Assembly: GCF_902459725.1 (NCBI RefSeq)
Contig: NZ_CABPSH010000002.1
Coordinates: 806,001-870,000 of the forward strand
DNA: 64,000 nt
Direction of reading: 5' to 3'
From: Pandoraea eparura
GTDB taxonomy: Bacteria; Pseudomonadota; Gammaproteobacteria; Burkholderiales; Burkholderiaceae
Within the stretch, counting starts at the first letter, position 1. Every line of letters begins with the position of its first letter. Below, piece after piece: positions 36,263 to 45,972 of this stretch. The notes under the pieces are model-generated. The model was not told the DNA's origin, searched no databases, and saw only the letters and a program-made list of their open reading frames with translations. A program made the position numbers and the translations under genes.

Positions 36263-36724
36263 GACTCATGCCTCCAGGGCAGATGTTTTCGGGGGAACGG
36301 CCCGGCGCGGGCACGTCGCGCACTTTCGGCGCAAACGGTGAGTGTACCCGTCACCTCGACGCAGGCACGACGCTCCTCGACCCGCGTAGCGGTCACCGCG
36401 TCCGCCGGCGCGCCCATTTCTCATGAAGTGAAATGCCATATCGAATGCTGCAACCGCACCGTCCGCTTTCGGTATCGGACGGAAAGCCCTGTGGCACCGA
36501 TGTCATACGCAAATCCTTATGCCGCCTATAAGCTACGGTGGTATCACGACGCGAAATCCCGGGTTTCCGAGCGACCGGAGAAGGATTACACTCAGGGTCT
36601 TATATAAGACTGCCCCTTATCGTCAACAACCCGGTCGTCATCTTCACGCCAACCGCGTGGGTGTTTCGGCAAGGTCGTCGGACGAAATCGCGTCAACCTG
36701 GTTTTCAAACTCGAGTACAGCATC
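36263..36724. promoter_or_regulatory. pepE-glcB intergenic region with perfect 14-bp palindrome
   Basis: A 462-bp divergent gap. It has no gene. At 36597-36610 it holds GTCTTATATAAGAC, a perfect 14-bp palindrome about 115 bp before the glcB ATG. Its TATATA core could double as a -10 element, so a bound repressor would block transcription directly. The regulator is not known from this window. Confidence 0.6.
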
Positions 36725-38905
36725 ATGACTTCCACTTCCCAGCGTGGCGGCCTGACGGTCGCAGACAACCTGATCGCGTTCATCGAAAAGGAAGCCCTGC
36801 CGGGCACCGGCGTCGATGTCGATGCGTTCTGGAACGGCTTCGACGCCATCGTCCACGACCTCGCCCCGAAGAACCGCGCGCTGCTCGCCGAGCGCGACCG
36901 TCTGCAAAACGAACTCGACGCCTGGCACCGCGCCAACCCGGGCCCCATTGCCGATGCCGCGGCCTACCGCGCGTTCCTCGAAAAGATCGGGTACCTGTTG
37001 CCCGTGCCGGCCAGCGTGCAGGCCACCACCGCAGGCGTCGACCATGAGATCGCCGAACAAGCCGGTCCGCAGCTCGTGGTGCCGCTTTCCAACGCCCGCT
37101 ACGCGCTGAACGCCGCGAACGCGCGCTGGGGCAGCCTGTACGATGCGCTCTACGGCACCGACGCCATCCCTGAAACGGACGGCGCAGAAAAGGGCGCCGG
37201 CTACAACCCGAAGCGTGGCGAACGCGTGATCGCCTTCGCACGCGGCTTCCTCGACCAGGTCGCACCGCTGGCCAACGGCTCGCACAAGGACGCCACCGGC
37301 TACCGCGTCGAGAGCGGCAAGCTCGTCGTCACGACCAAGACCGGCGAGACGGGCCTGGCGACGCCGGCGCTGTTCATCGGCCACCAAGGCGACGCGGCCG
37401 CGCCGACGGCCGTGCTGCTCAAGCACCACGGTCTGCACTTCGAGATCCAGTTCGACGCCAGCCACCCGATCGGCAAGACCGACGCGGCGCATATCAAGGA
37501 CGTGCTCGTCGAAGCCGCTGTAACGACCATCATCGACTGCGAAGACTCGGTCGCTGCCGTGGACGCCGACGACAAGGTCGACCTCTATCGCAACTGGCTC
37601 GGTCTGATGCAAGGCACGCTGACGGAAGCCGTGGAGAAGGGCGGCAAGACCTTCACGCGCCGCCTGAACGCCGACCGCGAATACACCGGCGCCAATGGCC
37701 AGCCGGTGACGCTGCACGGCCGCTCGCTGCTGTTCATCCGCAACGTCGGTCACCTGATGACCAACCCGGCGATCACCGATCGTGAAGGCCGCGAGATTCC
37801 GGAAGGTATTCTCGACGGCGTGGTCACCGTGCTCGCCTCGCTGCATGATCGCAAGCATCGACTGAACTCGCGCACCGGCTCCATCTACATCGTCAAGCCG
37901 AAGATGCACGGCCCGGCCGAAGTGGCCTTCGCCGACGAACTGTTCGGCCGCATCGAAGCGCTGTACGACCTGCCGCGCAACACGCTCAAGATGGGCATCA
38001 TGGACGAAGAGCGTCGCACGAGCGTGAACCTCTCGGCCTGTATCGCGGCCGCCGCGGCGCGCGTCGCGTTCATCAACACGGGCTTCCTCGATCGCACGGG
38101 CGACGAGATGCACACCGCGATGGAAGCCGGTCCGATGATGCGCAAGGGCGACATGAAATCGTCGGCATGGATCACGGCCTACGAGAAGAGCAACGTGCTC
38201 GTGGGTCTGGCCGCCGGCCTGCGGGGCCGTGCACAGATCGGCAAGGGCATGTGGGCCATGCCGGACCTGATGCAAGCCATGCTCGAGCAGAAGATCGCGC
38301 ATCCGAAGGCTGGCGCGAATACCGCCTGGGTGCCGTCGCCGACCGCCGCCACGCTGCACGCGCTGCACTATCACATGGTCGACGTGCAGGCCGTCCAGCA
38401 GGAACTGGAAAAGATCGACTACGCGAAGGAGCGCGACGCGCTGCTCACGGGCCTGCTGACGGTGCCGGTCGTGGCCAAGGCCGAATGGTCCGCCGACGAG
38501 ATCCGCAAGGAGATCGAGAACAACGCGCAGGGTATTCTGGGTTACGTCGTTCGCTGGATCGATCAGGGCGTGGGCTGCTCGAAGGTGCCTGACATCAACG
38601 ACATCGGCCTGATGGAAGACCGCGCCACGCTGCGTATTTCGAGCCAGCATCTGGCGAACTGGCTGCGTCATGGCGTCATCACGCGCGCGCAGGTCGAAGA
38701 GACCTTCAAGCGCATGGCCGCCGTGGTCGACAAACAGAACGCGGGCGACGCGCACTATCGTCCGATGGCGCCGAACTTCGACGACTCGCTGGCGTTCAAG
38801 GCCGCGAGCGCGCTGGTGTTCGAGGGACTGACGCAGCCCAGCGGCTACACCGAGCCGCTGCTGCACAAGTACCGCCTCGAACTGAAGGCGAAGCAACGCG
38901 GGTAA
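36725..38905 (+). CDS. glcB: Malate synthase G
   Basis: A 726-residue cytoplasmic enzyme that joins glyoxylate and acetyl-CoA to make malate, completing the glyoxylate shunt or glycolate use. Length matches the G isoform (about 720) rather than the A isoform. Motifs: [48 protein letters not shown], and the C-terminal [20 protein letters not shown]. No isocitrate lyase or glycolate oxidase gene is adjacent. Its promoter carries a perfect palindrome that probably binds a carbon-source regulator. Confidence 0.97.
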   Translation: MTSTSQRGGLTVADNLIAFIEKEALPGTGVDVDAFWNGFDAIVHDLAPKNRALLAERDRLQNELDAWHRANPGPIADAAAYRAFLEKIGYLLPVPASVQATTAGVDHEIAEQAGPQLVVPLSNARYALNAANARWGSLYDALYGTDAIPETDGAEKGAGYNPKRGERVIAFARGFLDQVAPLANGSHKDATGYRVESGKLVVTTKTGETGLATPALFIGHQGDAAAPTAVLLKHHGLHFEIQFDASHPIGKTDAAHIKDVLVEAAVTTIIDCEDSVAAVDADDKVDLYRNWLGLMQGTLTEAVEKGGKTFTRRLNADREYTGANGQPVTLHGRSLLFIRNVGHLMTNPAITDREGREIPEGILDGVVTVLASLHDRKHRLNSRTGSIYIVKPKMHGPAEVAFADELFGRIEALYDLPRNTLKMGIMDEERRTSVNLSACIAAAAARVAFINTGFLDRTGDEMHTAMEAGPMMRKGDMKSSAWITAYEKSNVLVGLAAGLRGRAQIGKGMWAMPDLMQAMLEQKIAHPKAGANTAWVPSPTAATLHALHYHMVDVQAVQQELEKIDYAKERDALLTGLLTVPVVAKAEWSADEIRKEIENNAQGILGYVVRWIDQGVGCSKVPDINDIGLMEDRATLRISSQHLANWLRHGVITRAQVEETFKRMAAVVDKQNAGDAHYRPMAPNFDDSLAFKAASALVFEGLTQPSGYTEPLLHKYRLELKAKQRG

Positions 38906-38945
38906 TCGCGCGACGATCCGTCGATCGGTCCGAGACTTACCATTG

Positions 38946-38985
38946 GACGCCCGACGGGGTAACCTGTCGGGCGTCTTTGTATTTT
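38946..38985 (+). terminator. Intrinsic terminator after glcB
   Basis: Perfect 10-bp stem GACGCCCGAC / GTCGGGCGTC around a 10-base loop, followed by TTTGTATTTT. It separates glcB from the DUF445 gene. Confidence 0.9.
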
Positions 38986-39001
38986 CAGGAGCCGGCTGCG
39001 C

Positions 39002-40279
39002 ATGGATCCCGCCATCGCCCTGCAACGCGCCGAGCGTCGCGCCCTGTGGTGTCTTCTGGCCGCGCTGGTCATCTTTGTCGCCACGCTCTTCATGCCGGAG
39101 CACTTCGTCACGGGCTGGATCCGGGCGGCGGCCGAAGCCGCGATGGTCGGGGGACTGGCGGACTGGTTCGCGGTCGAAGCCCTGTTCCGGCGCATCCCGA
39201 TTCCGGGGCTCGCGCGGCATACGAACATTCTGATTCGCAAGAAGGACGCCCTCGGCGACGGGCTCGCCCGTTTCGTGCGCGAGAAGTTTCTCGACACCCC
39301 CTCGGTCGTTCGGCTCATCCGGCAACAGAACCCGGCGGACGCCGTCACGCACTGGCTCGGTTCGTACGAGAACACACGTCAGTTGAGCGCGGTGCTGGTG
39401 AAAGTGGCCAGCGGTGTGCTCGACGTGATGGACGAGCGCAACGTGCAGGCCTTCATCCGCCGCGCGCTCGACACGATGATCGACCGGCTCGACCTGTCGC
39501 AATCGGCGGCCGCCATTCTCGACACGCTCACGCGCGACGGCCGTCATCAAGCGCTGCTCGACGAGACGCTCGACTATCTCGTCGAACTCCTGAATGAACC
39601 TCAGACGCGCGAATTCATCTCGGCGCGCATCGTCGATTGGCTCAAGAGCGATCATCCGAAGAAAGAGAAGGTGCTGCCGTCGGAGTGGATCGGCAACAAG
39701 GGCTCAGACATGATTTCGGCAGCCGTTACGCGCTTGCTCGCGCAAATGGAAGCCGACGAATCGCACCAACTGCGTCAGGCGTTCGATCGCGCGGTGGCGG
39801 GGTTGATCGAGCGCCTCAAGCATGATCCCGACTTTCAGGCGAAGCTCGACACCTTCAAAACCCAGCTCAAGGGCGACACCGCGTTGAACGCGTATGTCGG
39901 CGGCCTGTGGAACGAGTGGCGAAGCTGGGTGAAGCGCGATCTCGCGCGCGACGACTCGTTGATCGGGGCCAAGATCACCGGCGCGGCGGCGTGGATGGGG
40001 CAGGAGCTGGCGAGAAGCGACTCATTGCGCAAGGCACTCGACGCGCAATTGCTGGATGCGGCCGAACGCATGGCGCCGGGGTTTGCCGACTTCGTGACCG
40101 AGCACATCCGCGCCACGGTGCACGGCTGGAATGCCGAACATCTGTCGCAGCAAATTCGCCTGAGCGTCGGGCAGGACCTGCAATACATCCGCATCAACGG
40201 CACCCTCGTCGGCGGACTGATCGGCGCTGTGCTTTACGTGATCGCCCAGGCACCGGTGCTGCTTTCGCGCGGCCACTGA
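39002..40279 (+). CDS. DUF445 family membrane protein
   Basis: A 425-residue inner-membrane protein of the DUF445 (YjiN-like) family. An N-terminal TM (about 18-38), the family motif AMVGGLADWFAVEALFRRIP, a long helical coiled-coil-like middle and a C-terminal TM (about 400-420, GTLVGGLIGAVLYVIAQAPV). Function is unknown. A good AGGAG site lies before the ATG. It is just downstream of the glcB terminator and reads on its own. Confidence 0.85.
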   Translation: MDPAIALQRAERRALWCLLAALVIFVATLFMPEHFVTGWIRAAAEAAMVGGLADWFAVEALFRRIPIPGLARHTNILIRKKDALGDGLARFVREKFLDTPSVVRLIRQQNPADAVTHWLGSYENTRQLSAVLVKVASGVLDVMDERNVQAFIRRALDTMIDRLDLSQSAAAILDTLTRDGRHQALLDETLDYLVELLNEPQTREFISARIVDWLKSDHPKKEKVLPSEWIGNKGSDMISAAVTRLLAQMEADESHQLRQAFDRAVAGLIERLKHDPDFQAKLDTFKTQLKGDTALNAYVGGLWNEWRSWVKRDLARDDSLIGAKITGAAAWMGQELARSDSLRKALDAQLLDAAERMAPGFADFVTEHIRATVHGWNAEHLSQQIRLSVGQDLQYIRINGTLVGGLIGAVLYVIAQAPVLLSRGH

Positions 40280-40695
40280 CGCAAAGTGCCATGGGCTTGG
40301 GCAGAAGGACAAGTCATGCAACCGGGATTGACCGGCGGCCGCCCCTCCTTTGCTGCGTTGCGTTGTTCGCCACATCGACGCGAGTAAATCCTAGGGAAAA
40401 CCCGTGGTTTTTTCGCAACGTGGTAGCGACAAAATGCCGCGGATCACCAATCTCATAAAAAATGTTTTGAATCAATAGCTTAAATCCATAAAATGGCAAA
40501 AATGACGCCCTTCTGACGTCTGCCACACCACGATTTAGAGGGAAATGCCGCGGCGCGCAACAGCTTGTTTGATCTGATGGGGTTTATTGCAAAGTGCGAC
40601 AGCAGTAGAGTGACAACATGATGAAGTCAGCCGACTTCGTGACTCGCAAGGTGCACCGCACTGCGGACGATGTCGGCGCGTACAGGAGCAATACC
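40280..40695. other. AT-rich intergenic region, 416 bp
   Basis: Gap between the DUF445 gene and a tiny membrane-protein gene. It turns unusually AT-rich between about 40390 and 40520, with runs such as AAAAAATG and GGCAAAAATG. Likely promoter DNA; no ORF above background is seen, although a small untranslated RNA here cannot be excluded. Confidence 0.4.
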
Positions 40696-40812
40696 ATGGC
40701 TGTCCTCGGTTCTTTCCTTCTGCTGGCGACTGCCTCGCTGCTCACCGCGTCGTATCTGCGCAGCCGTACTACGCGTACGCGCCGTCAGCAAGCACGCGTG
40801 ACGCGTCGCTGA
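40696..40812 (+). CDS. 38-residue single-span membrane protein
   Basis: A very short gene: a strong ribosome site (AGGAG, 7 bases from the ATG) precedes an ORF of one hydrophobic helix (about residues 2-19, MAVLGSFLLLATASLL) and a strongly basic tail rich in Arg (RSRTTRTRRQQARVTRR). The positive-inside rule puts the tail in the cytoplasm. A longer in-frame ATG at 40618 lacks such a ribosome site. Function unknown; small proteins of this kind often modulate membrane complexes. Confidence 0.55.
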   Translation: MAVLGSFLLLATASLLTASYLRSRTTRTRRQQARVTRR

Positions 40813-41023
40813 GCCCATTGACGCCACCTGAGACCGATGGCGTAGCGTCGGCGTGTATCGTCCGGGCGCGTTCGCCCGCGCGACGAGTCGCGCCCGTTCG
40901 ATCGACATCGGTCAGTCAGCCACGCCAAAAAAGCGGCAAGCCGGGGAGCCATCCACCGGCCTGCCGGGTTCCCGACACTCGGGACATCCCACACGCATCC
41001 GCCTCCCTCCCGTCGTTTCCCCC

Positions 41024-42331
41024 TCAGTAAGTCCGCTTCATCGCTGCCGCACACGCAGCGGACAGGCATCCCACCGCCAGCACATACACGGCGATCCACC
41101 AAGGTTTGTGACCACCGTATTCGAGCAGCGTCGCCGCCACCAACGGGGTGATCGAGCTGGAAACGATGCCCGAGACTTGATACACGACCGAGATGCCCGT
41201 GTAGCGAACCCGCGTATCGAACAGTTCGCAGAACATCGACGCCTCGGGGCCGTAGACGAACGCATACACGACCCCCAGCGGCACAATCACTGCGAGCGAC
41301 ACCCACCAGACGTTCGTCGCATAGTGCATCACCGCCAATGCCGGTATCGCCGACACGCCGCAGGCCAATGCCCCCCAACCGAACACACGGCGGCGGCCCA
41401 CGCGATCCGACAGCTTCGCGGCGTACGGAATCGTGACGATCAACACCATGGCCGCGAGCGTGACCGCCAGCAGGATCGGCGTCTTCGGAAAGTGCAGCGT
41501 GCCGACGAGATACGAGATGGCGAACACCGCATACACGTTGAACACCACGCCATCGATGTAGCGCGCGCCCCAGCCGAGCAGCACATTGCGCCGGTAATCG
41601 CGCGCAATCTCGGAGAGCGGCACATGCGCGACGTGCTGACTGTCCTTGATGCGTGCGAACTCGGGCGTTTCCAGCACGCGCAGCCGGATGAACATGCCCA
41701 CCGCCACGAGCACCACGCTGAGCATGAACGCCAGACGCCAGCCCCAGGCCATGAACTGCGCGTCGGTCAGCGTGGATGAGAGCAGCGCGACCACACCCGT
41801 CGACAGACACAACCCCACGGCGAGCCCGATCTGCGGATACGCCGCAAACCGCCCGCGCCTGTCGCGCGGCGCGTACTCAAACGCCATGAGCACCGCGCCA
41901 CCCCATTCGCCGCCCAGGCCGATACCCTGCAACAGCCGCAGGAACAGCAGTATCAACGGGGCGGCGATGCCAATGCTGTCATAGGTCGGTATCAGTCCGA
42001 TCAGGAATGTCGACACTCCCATGATGGAGAGCGTGACGATGAGTAATGGCTTGCGTCCCAGCCGGTCGCCGAAGTGACCGAAGAGGATGCCTCCGATCGG
42101 GCGCGTGGCGAAGCCCACCGCGTAGACCGTGTAAGCGAGCGCGGTGGCAATGAAGGCGTCGCCGCTGGGGAAGAAGAGCTTGTTGAAAACGAGTCCTGTC
42201 ACGGTGCCATACAGGAAGAAGTCATACCATTCGACGGTCGTGCCGATCAGACTGGCCAGCGCGACCGTGCGCACCGCTTTTTCGGCGGAGGCGGCATCGC
42301 TGCCGCCAACGCCCGTGAGAACCTGTTCCAT
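41024..42331 (-). CDS. MFS transporter, MHS type
   Basis: A 435-residue 12-helix carrier of the metabolite:H+ symporter group: SLIGTTVEWYDFFLYGT in helix 1, FGHFGDRLGRKPLL between helices 2-3 and AKLSDRVGRRRVFG in the second half. A perfect AGGAGG lies before the ATG. It is downstream of a Fe-alcohol dehydrogenase gene on the same strand (198-bp gap) and probably serves the same pathway; if that is phosphonate related, the cargo may be a phosphonate or its breakdown product, but this is inference. Confidence 0.85.
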   Translation of the reverse strand: MEQVLTGVGGSDAASAEKAVRTVALASLIGTTVEWYDFFLYGTVTGLVFNKLFFPSGDAFIATALAYTVYAVGFATRPIGGILFGHFGDRLGRKPLLIVTLSIMGVSTFLIGLIPTYDSIGIAAPLILLFLRLLQGIGLGGEWGGAVLMAFEYAPRDRRGRFAAYPQIGLAVGLCLSTGVVALLSSTLTDAQFMAWGWRLAFMLSVVLVAVGMFIRLRVLETPEFARIKDSQHVAHVPLSEIARDYRRNVLLGWGARYIDGVVFNVYAVFAISYLVGTLHFPKTPILLAVTLAAMVLIVTIPYAAKLSDRVGRRRVFGWGALACGVSAIPALAVMHYATNVWWVSLAVIVPLGVVYAFVYGPEASMFCELFDTRVRYTGISVVYQVSGIVSSSITPLVAATLLEYGGHKPWWIAVYVLAVGCLSAACAAAMKRTY

Positions 42332-42529
42332 TGCGCCTCCTGTTGATGCGCCGCGCCATGGCGGCGCGCTGCGACGCACCGGTCTGCGCCGGGCGTCTGT
42401 CTCCTGGATGTCTCGGTGCCGCCGGTGAAGCCCGCGGCTATGTTTTGATGATGCGGGTTGCGGGAACTACGGGTAAGACGCGAAAACACGCATGCGCGAA
42501 CGCATACGACCGTGGCGGCCGCCTGACAA

Positions 42530-43627
42530 TCAGGCGGTGGCGCCGATGAAATTGCGTCCGCGCGGGCCGTCGAGCGCGGCGGCGATCATCGCACTGGATT
42601 CGGGCTCGGACACGCCATAGGCCGAGAACTCGGTCGCCACGCCCAAACCATTGAGAAACGCCGTGAGCTTGTCCGGGGCGTGTCCAATGTCGCCGTCGAA
42701 CACCTGGGCCAGCACCGCGTCGCGATCGGCACGGCGGCCTATCGCCAGGCGCATCACCGCCGGCAAGGTGAACGAGCACGCAATGCCGTGCGGAAGGCCA
42801 TGGCGAATCGTCATGTCGTATGAAATCGAATGCGCCAACGCGGTCTTCGTGTTGGAGAACGCCATGCCCGCTTGCAGCGCGGCGAGCGCTGCCTGAGCGC
42901 GCAACACGTCGTCGTCGAGCGACACCATCAGTTGCGGCAACACGCGCATCATGTCGCGCGCCGCCGTCACGGCGAAGGTGTCGGAAATCGGATTGGCGTT
43001 CACGTTCCAGATCGCCTCGAGCGCATGCGAGAGGGCGTCGAGACCGCTTTGCAGCGTGATGGCGTGCGGCAGCGAACGTGTCAGACGCGGATCGACGATC
43101 GCCGCCTCCGGCCACGTCTCGGGCAAGTGCAGCGAATACTTCTTGTGCTTCACATGACGATCCCACAGCGTGGCCCATGGGGTGACTTCGCTGCCTGTGC
43201 CGGCCGTCGTCGGCACAGTGATGAGCCGCTTGGTCCGCGATGGCCGGAAGCCGCCCCCCGCGTCGAGCGCATCGACGAGCGTGGCAAAGCGATCGTCCTG
43301 CCCTGCAACCATCAACAGCTTGGCCGTATCGAGCGCGCTGCCGCCACCGAGCGCCACGATCACCTCGCACTGGCCGTAGCGCCGCCAGAAGTCGCTGTAC
43401 ATCGGGGCGAGTTCGCGCACATCCGGGTTCGGGCTGACCCGATCGATCACCCCGGCCAAGCGTTGCCCGAGCAGCGCTTCGACTTGCCCTGTCATGCCAA
43501 GCGCGCGTGCTTCGGGCATGGTGACGAGCACGACGCGACGCTCGCCAACCAATTCGGGCAACTGAGCGAGAGCGCCCGCACCGAAGCGAACGTCGACCGG
43601 ATTATGAAAACGTGAGCATGCAGTCAT
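42530..43627 (-). CDS. Iron-containing alcohol dehydrogenase, phosphonate-associated type
   Basis: A 365-residue group III dehydrogenase. The cofactor site is GGGSALDTAK (about 95-104), followed by TTAGTGSEVTPWA and a metal-binding set including GLDALSHALE and HGLPHGIA. It resembles the Fe-ADH subfamily seen in phosphonate catabolism clusters (phosphonoacetaldehyde reductase type), as does the divergent LysR regulator's subfamily. No phnW or phnX gene is in view, so the assignment to phosphonates is tentative. It would interconvert an aldehyde and an alcohol with NAD(P)H. Confidence 0.75.
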   Translation of the reverse strand: MTACSRFHNPVDVRFGAGALAQLPELVGERRVVLVTMPEARALGMTGQVEALLGQRLAGVIDRVSPNPDVRELAPMYSDFWRRYGQCEVIVALGGGSALDTAKLLMVAGQDDRFATLVDALDAGGGFRPSRTKRLITVPTTAGTGSEVTPWATLWDRHVKHKKYSLHLPETWPEAAIVDPRLTRSLPHAITLQSGLDALSHALEAIWNVNANPISDTFAVTAARDMMRVLPQLMVSLDDDVLRAQAALAALQAGMAFSNTKTALAHSISYDMTIRHGLPHGIACSFTLPAVMRLAIGRRADRDAVLAQVFDGDIGHAPDKLTAFLNGLGVATEFSAYGVSEPESSAMIAAALDGPRGRNFIGATA

Positions 43628-43776
43628 GGTGAGGAGGTGCCGCTACGCCCGAGGACGATGGCGATCCGTTGACGAAGATTGAGCTGGATTATGGTGAGCA
43701 TCGTCCTATACTTCCAATTCACAATTTTTCGTCAAAGTATTGATAAAACCTATACCTCGTCACGGGAGCGTCATCG

Positions 43777-44640
43777 ATGCGAATTACCCAGTTGCGCTCG
43801 TTCCATGCGGTGGCGCATCACGGCAGCGTGACGCGTGCGGCGCAGGCGCTGCATGTGAGCCAGCCCACGATGACCACACAGATTCGGGCGCTGGAGGAGA
43901 CCTACGGTGTCGAACTGTTCTACCGGCACGGCCGCGGGCTGACGCTCACGCCCACCGGAAAATCGCTGTACGCGGTGAGCCTGCGCATCTTCTCGGACGA
44001 GGCCGAAGCGCTTGGCCTGCTCAAGGAGCATGGCGGGCTGCGCACCGGCGAATTACGCCTGGGCGCTGTGGGGCCGCATCACGCGATGGAGATCGTGGCG
44101 GCATTCCAGCCGCGTTACCCTGGCATCCGCATTTCCATGCGGCCGGGCAATTCCGAAGAGATGATCGAGAGCCTGCTGGCTTACCGCACCGATGTGGCGG
44201 TGCTGGCGCGCTATCAAGACGATGCACGTCTGCACGCCGTGCCGTATCGCACGCATCCGGTTGTGCTGCTGGTGCCGCGCGCGCACCGGTTCGCCAAGCG
44301 CCGCAGCGTGCCGCTCGCGGCGCTGGCCGACGAGCCGATGCTCATGCGCGAGCCGGGATCGACCACGCGTCACGCGCTCGAAGCGGCGTTGCAGGACGCG
44401 GGGGTGACGCCGAACGTGGCGATGGAGATCGGCAGCCGCGAAGCAATTCGCGAGGCCGTCATTCTGGGGCTGGGAATTGCTGCGGTGTCGGCGCGTGAGC
44501 ATACGCCCGACGCGCGACTTGCCATGGTATCGATCAGCGACGCGCGCGTGGAAACGACGACGGTCGTCGTGTGCCTGGCGCAGCGGCGCGCGACGCGGGC
44601 GATTGCCGCGTTTCTGGAGGTCGTGGCGGGATTGGTGTGA
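43777..44640 (+). CDS. LysR family regulator (aminoethylphosphonate-associated type, tentative)
   Basis: A 287-residue LysR regulator with [28 protein letters not shown] (about 17-42) and an effector domain starting near residue 89. The motif [22 protein letters not shown] resembles the group found beside 2-aminoethylphosphonate genes. A GGGAG ribosome site precedes the ATG. Divergent from the Fe-dehydrogenase gene; the 149-bp gap has two CCTATAC direct repeats that may be operator half-sites. Confidence 0.82.
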   Translation: MRITQLRSFHAVAHHGSVTRAAQALHVSQPTMTTQIRALEETYGVELFYRHGRGLTLTPTGKSLYAVSLRIFSDEAEALGLLKEHGGLRTGELRLGAVGPHHAMEIVAAFQPRYPGIRISMRPGNSEEMIESLLAYRTDVAVLARYQDDARLHAVPYRTHPVVLLVPRAHRFAKRRSVPLAALADEPMLMREPGSTTRHALEAALQDAGVTPNVAMEIGSREAIREAVILGLGIAAVSAREHTPDARLAMVSISDARVETTTVVVCLAQRRATRAIAAFLEVVAGLV

Positions 44641-44706
44641 CGCCCGTCGGCGTGACGGCGAGGGCCGCGCCTGACGGGCCGCCCTCGCGAGACGTCACGT
44701 CACGGA

Positions 44707-45558
44707 TTACAGGTATCGGCTCGCCGCCAGCACGACGCCCGAGGCCACGAGGCAGTAGATGCCGAACAGATACCAGCGACCGTGTTCGAGCCAGCGCGAC
44801 AGCCAGCGCAGCGCCACCAGACCGGCGAGGAAGCTGAACACCATGCCGACGAGGCTCGGTGTGAGCACCGTCATGTAGTGGCCGGCGAATGTTTGCGCAC
44901 CGCCCGACTTGTACAAACGGTAAGCCTCCTTGGCAATCACTGGCGGCGTAAGCACCACGGCCAGCGCGAAGCTGAATTCTTCGACACGGATCTTGTCGAG
45001 CCCGCGCATCATCCCCGTCGAGATGGTCGAACCCGAGCGCGAGAAACCGCGGAAGGGCAGGCACAGGCCCTGCACCGCACCGATCCAGGCGGAGTCGGCA
45101 CCGCGCAACGGGCGATCGCCCATTGGCGGGCGCTTGCTTCCCGAGATCAGAATCAGGAGGCCCGCCATCGCGAGGCCGCCGGAGATGATGTACAGATTAC
45201 CGAACAGGTGCTCGATCTCGGCGTGTTCCGAGCCACGCATCAAGACCTTCTCGATGAATACCATCAAGGCCAGCCCGATCACGCCCGTGAAACCCGTCGC
45301 GATGACGACCTGCTTCGCGTTATGCATGAAATCGTGCTTGGACGAGAAATAACGCTCGCGCCACGACTTCCAGAAATAGACGATGACGGCGAGCATCGTG
45401 CCGGTGTGCAGCATGACGAGCAACAACGTCATGGCGGGCGCCGACGGGTCGAGGCCCATCAGTTTCTCGGCCATGATGACGTGTGCCGAACTCGACACGG
45501 GAAGCAACTCCGCCACGCCCTGCACAATTGCGAGCACGAGCACCTGCAGATAATCCAT
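44707..45558 (-). CDS. uppP: Undecaprenyl-diphosphatase (UppP/BacA family)
   Basis: A 283-residue, about 8-helix inner-membrane phosphatase that recycles undecaprenyl pyrophosphate for peptidoglycan and gives bacitracin tolerance. Motif 1 is QGVAELLPVSSSAH, where Gln17 and Glu21 form the (E/Q)xxxE site; motif 2 is PFRGFSRSGST, which departs from the usual PGxSRSG. The divergent motif suggests a second paralogue rather than the main house-keeping enzyme. The ATG was picked at MDYLQV, with AAGGA before it. Confidence 0.88.
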   Translation of the reverse strand: MDYLQVLVLAIVQGVAELLPVSSSAHVIMAEKLMGLDPSAPAMTLLLVMLHTGTMLAVIVYFWKSWRERYFSSKHDFMHNAKQVVIATGFTGVIGLALMVFIEKVLMRGSEHAEIEHLFGNLYIISGGLAMAGLLILISGSKRPPMGDRPLRGADSAWIGAVQGLCLPFRGFSRSGSTISTGMMRGLDKIRVEEFSFALAVVLTPPVIAKEAYRLYKSGGAQTFAGHYMTVLTPSLVGMVFSFLAGLVALRWLSRWLEHGRWYLFGIYCLVASGVVLAASRYL

Positions 45559-45642
45559 GCGAAATCCTTGTGAAATGGGCAAGGAGCCTACGCCGGACGC
45601 ATGACGTTTTTGTGACGATCACATGACGGCGGCACCGGTTCC

Positions 45643-45839
45643 TTGTCCACAACCGGCTGCCGCGCATGATACTCCAACAGAAGTGCCGCGAAGTGTGCAT
45701 TTGGCACCCGCTTGGTGAGTGCCTTCGGTCCGTGCGGATCCACTTGTCCACCGTAAATCCACAGCTTGGTCACAGGCACGCCACAGCTTACCCACAAGGT
45801 TATCGACAGCGTTGTCCACAGGCAGTGGTGTGTGGACAA
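45643..45839. repeat. Cluster of DnaA-box-like 9-mers, three at 12-bp spacing
   Basis: Within 200 bp lie seven 9-mers close to the DnaA consensus TTATCCACA: TTGTCCACA (45643), TTGTCCACC (45744), AAATCCACA (45755), TTACCCACA (45788), TTATCGACA (45800), TTGTCCACA (45812) and one inverted, TGTGGACAA (45831). The three at 45788, 45800 and 45812 are head-to-tail at exactly 12-bp steps. Most differ by one base from consensus. The whole 45559-45972 gap has no gene. Confidence 0.55.
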
Positions 45840-45846
45840 ACGGGCG

Positions 45847-45882
45847 CATAAAACAAAATCGGCCACGCGATGTGGCCGATTT
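45847..45882 (-). terminator. Intrinsic terminator for the DUF4148 gene
   Basis: Perfect 11-bp stem (AAATCGGCCAC / GTGGCCGATTT, loop GCGAT, 45856-45882). Read on the minus strand it is followed by a T-rich tail (TTTTGTTTTATG), so it ends transcription of the gene at 45973-46275. Confidence 0.85.
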
Positions 45883-45972
45883 GTGATCGGAGGCGCCGCC
45901 CCGGAGTCGCGACGCGCCGCGCAGGCGCTGGCTCACGGGAGGTGCCGCCAGTACAGCGATGGGTCACGCGAA

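Noticed and set aside
36644-39655. 1,003-codon open frame on the minus strand opposite glcB
   Set aside because: Lies antisense to a fully conserved malate synthase G; Arg/His/Val-rich composition is typical of the shadow frame of a high-GC gene and shows no family motif.
45559-45972. Chromosomal or plasmid origin of replication at the DnaA-like repeats
   Set aside because: No dnaA, repA, parAB, or clear AT-rich unwinding element nearby; the repeats alone do not show an origin, so they are reported only as DnaA-like sites.
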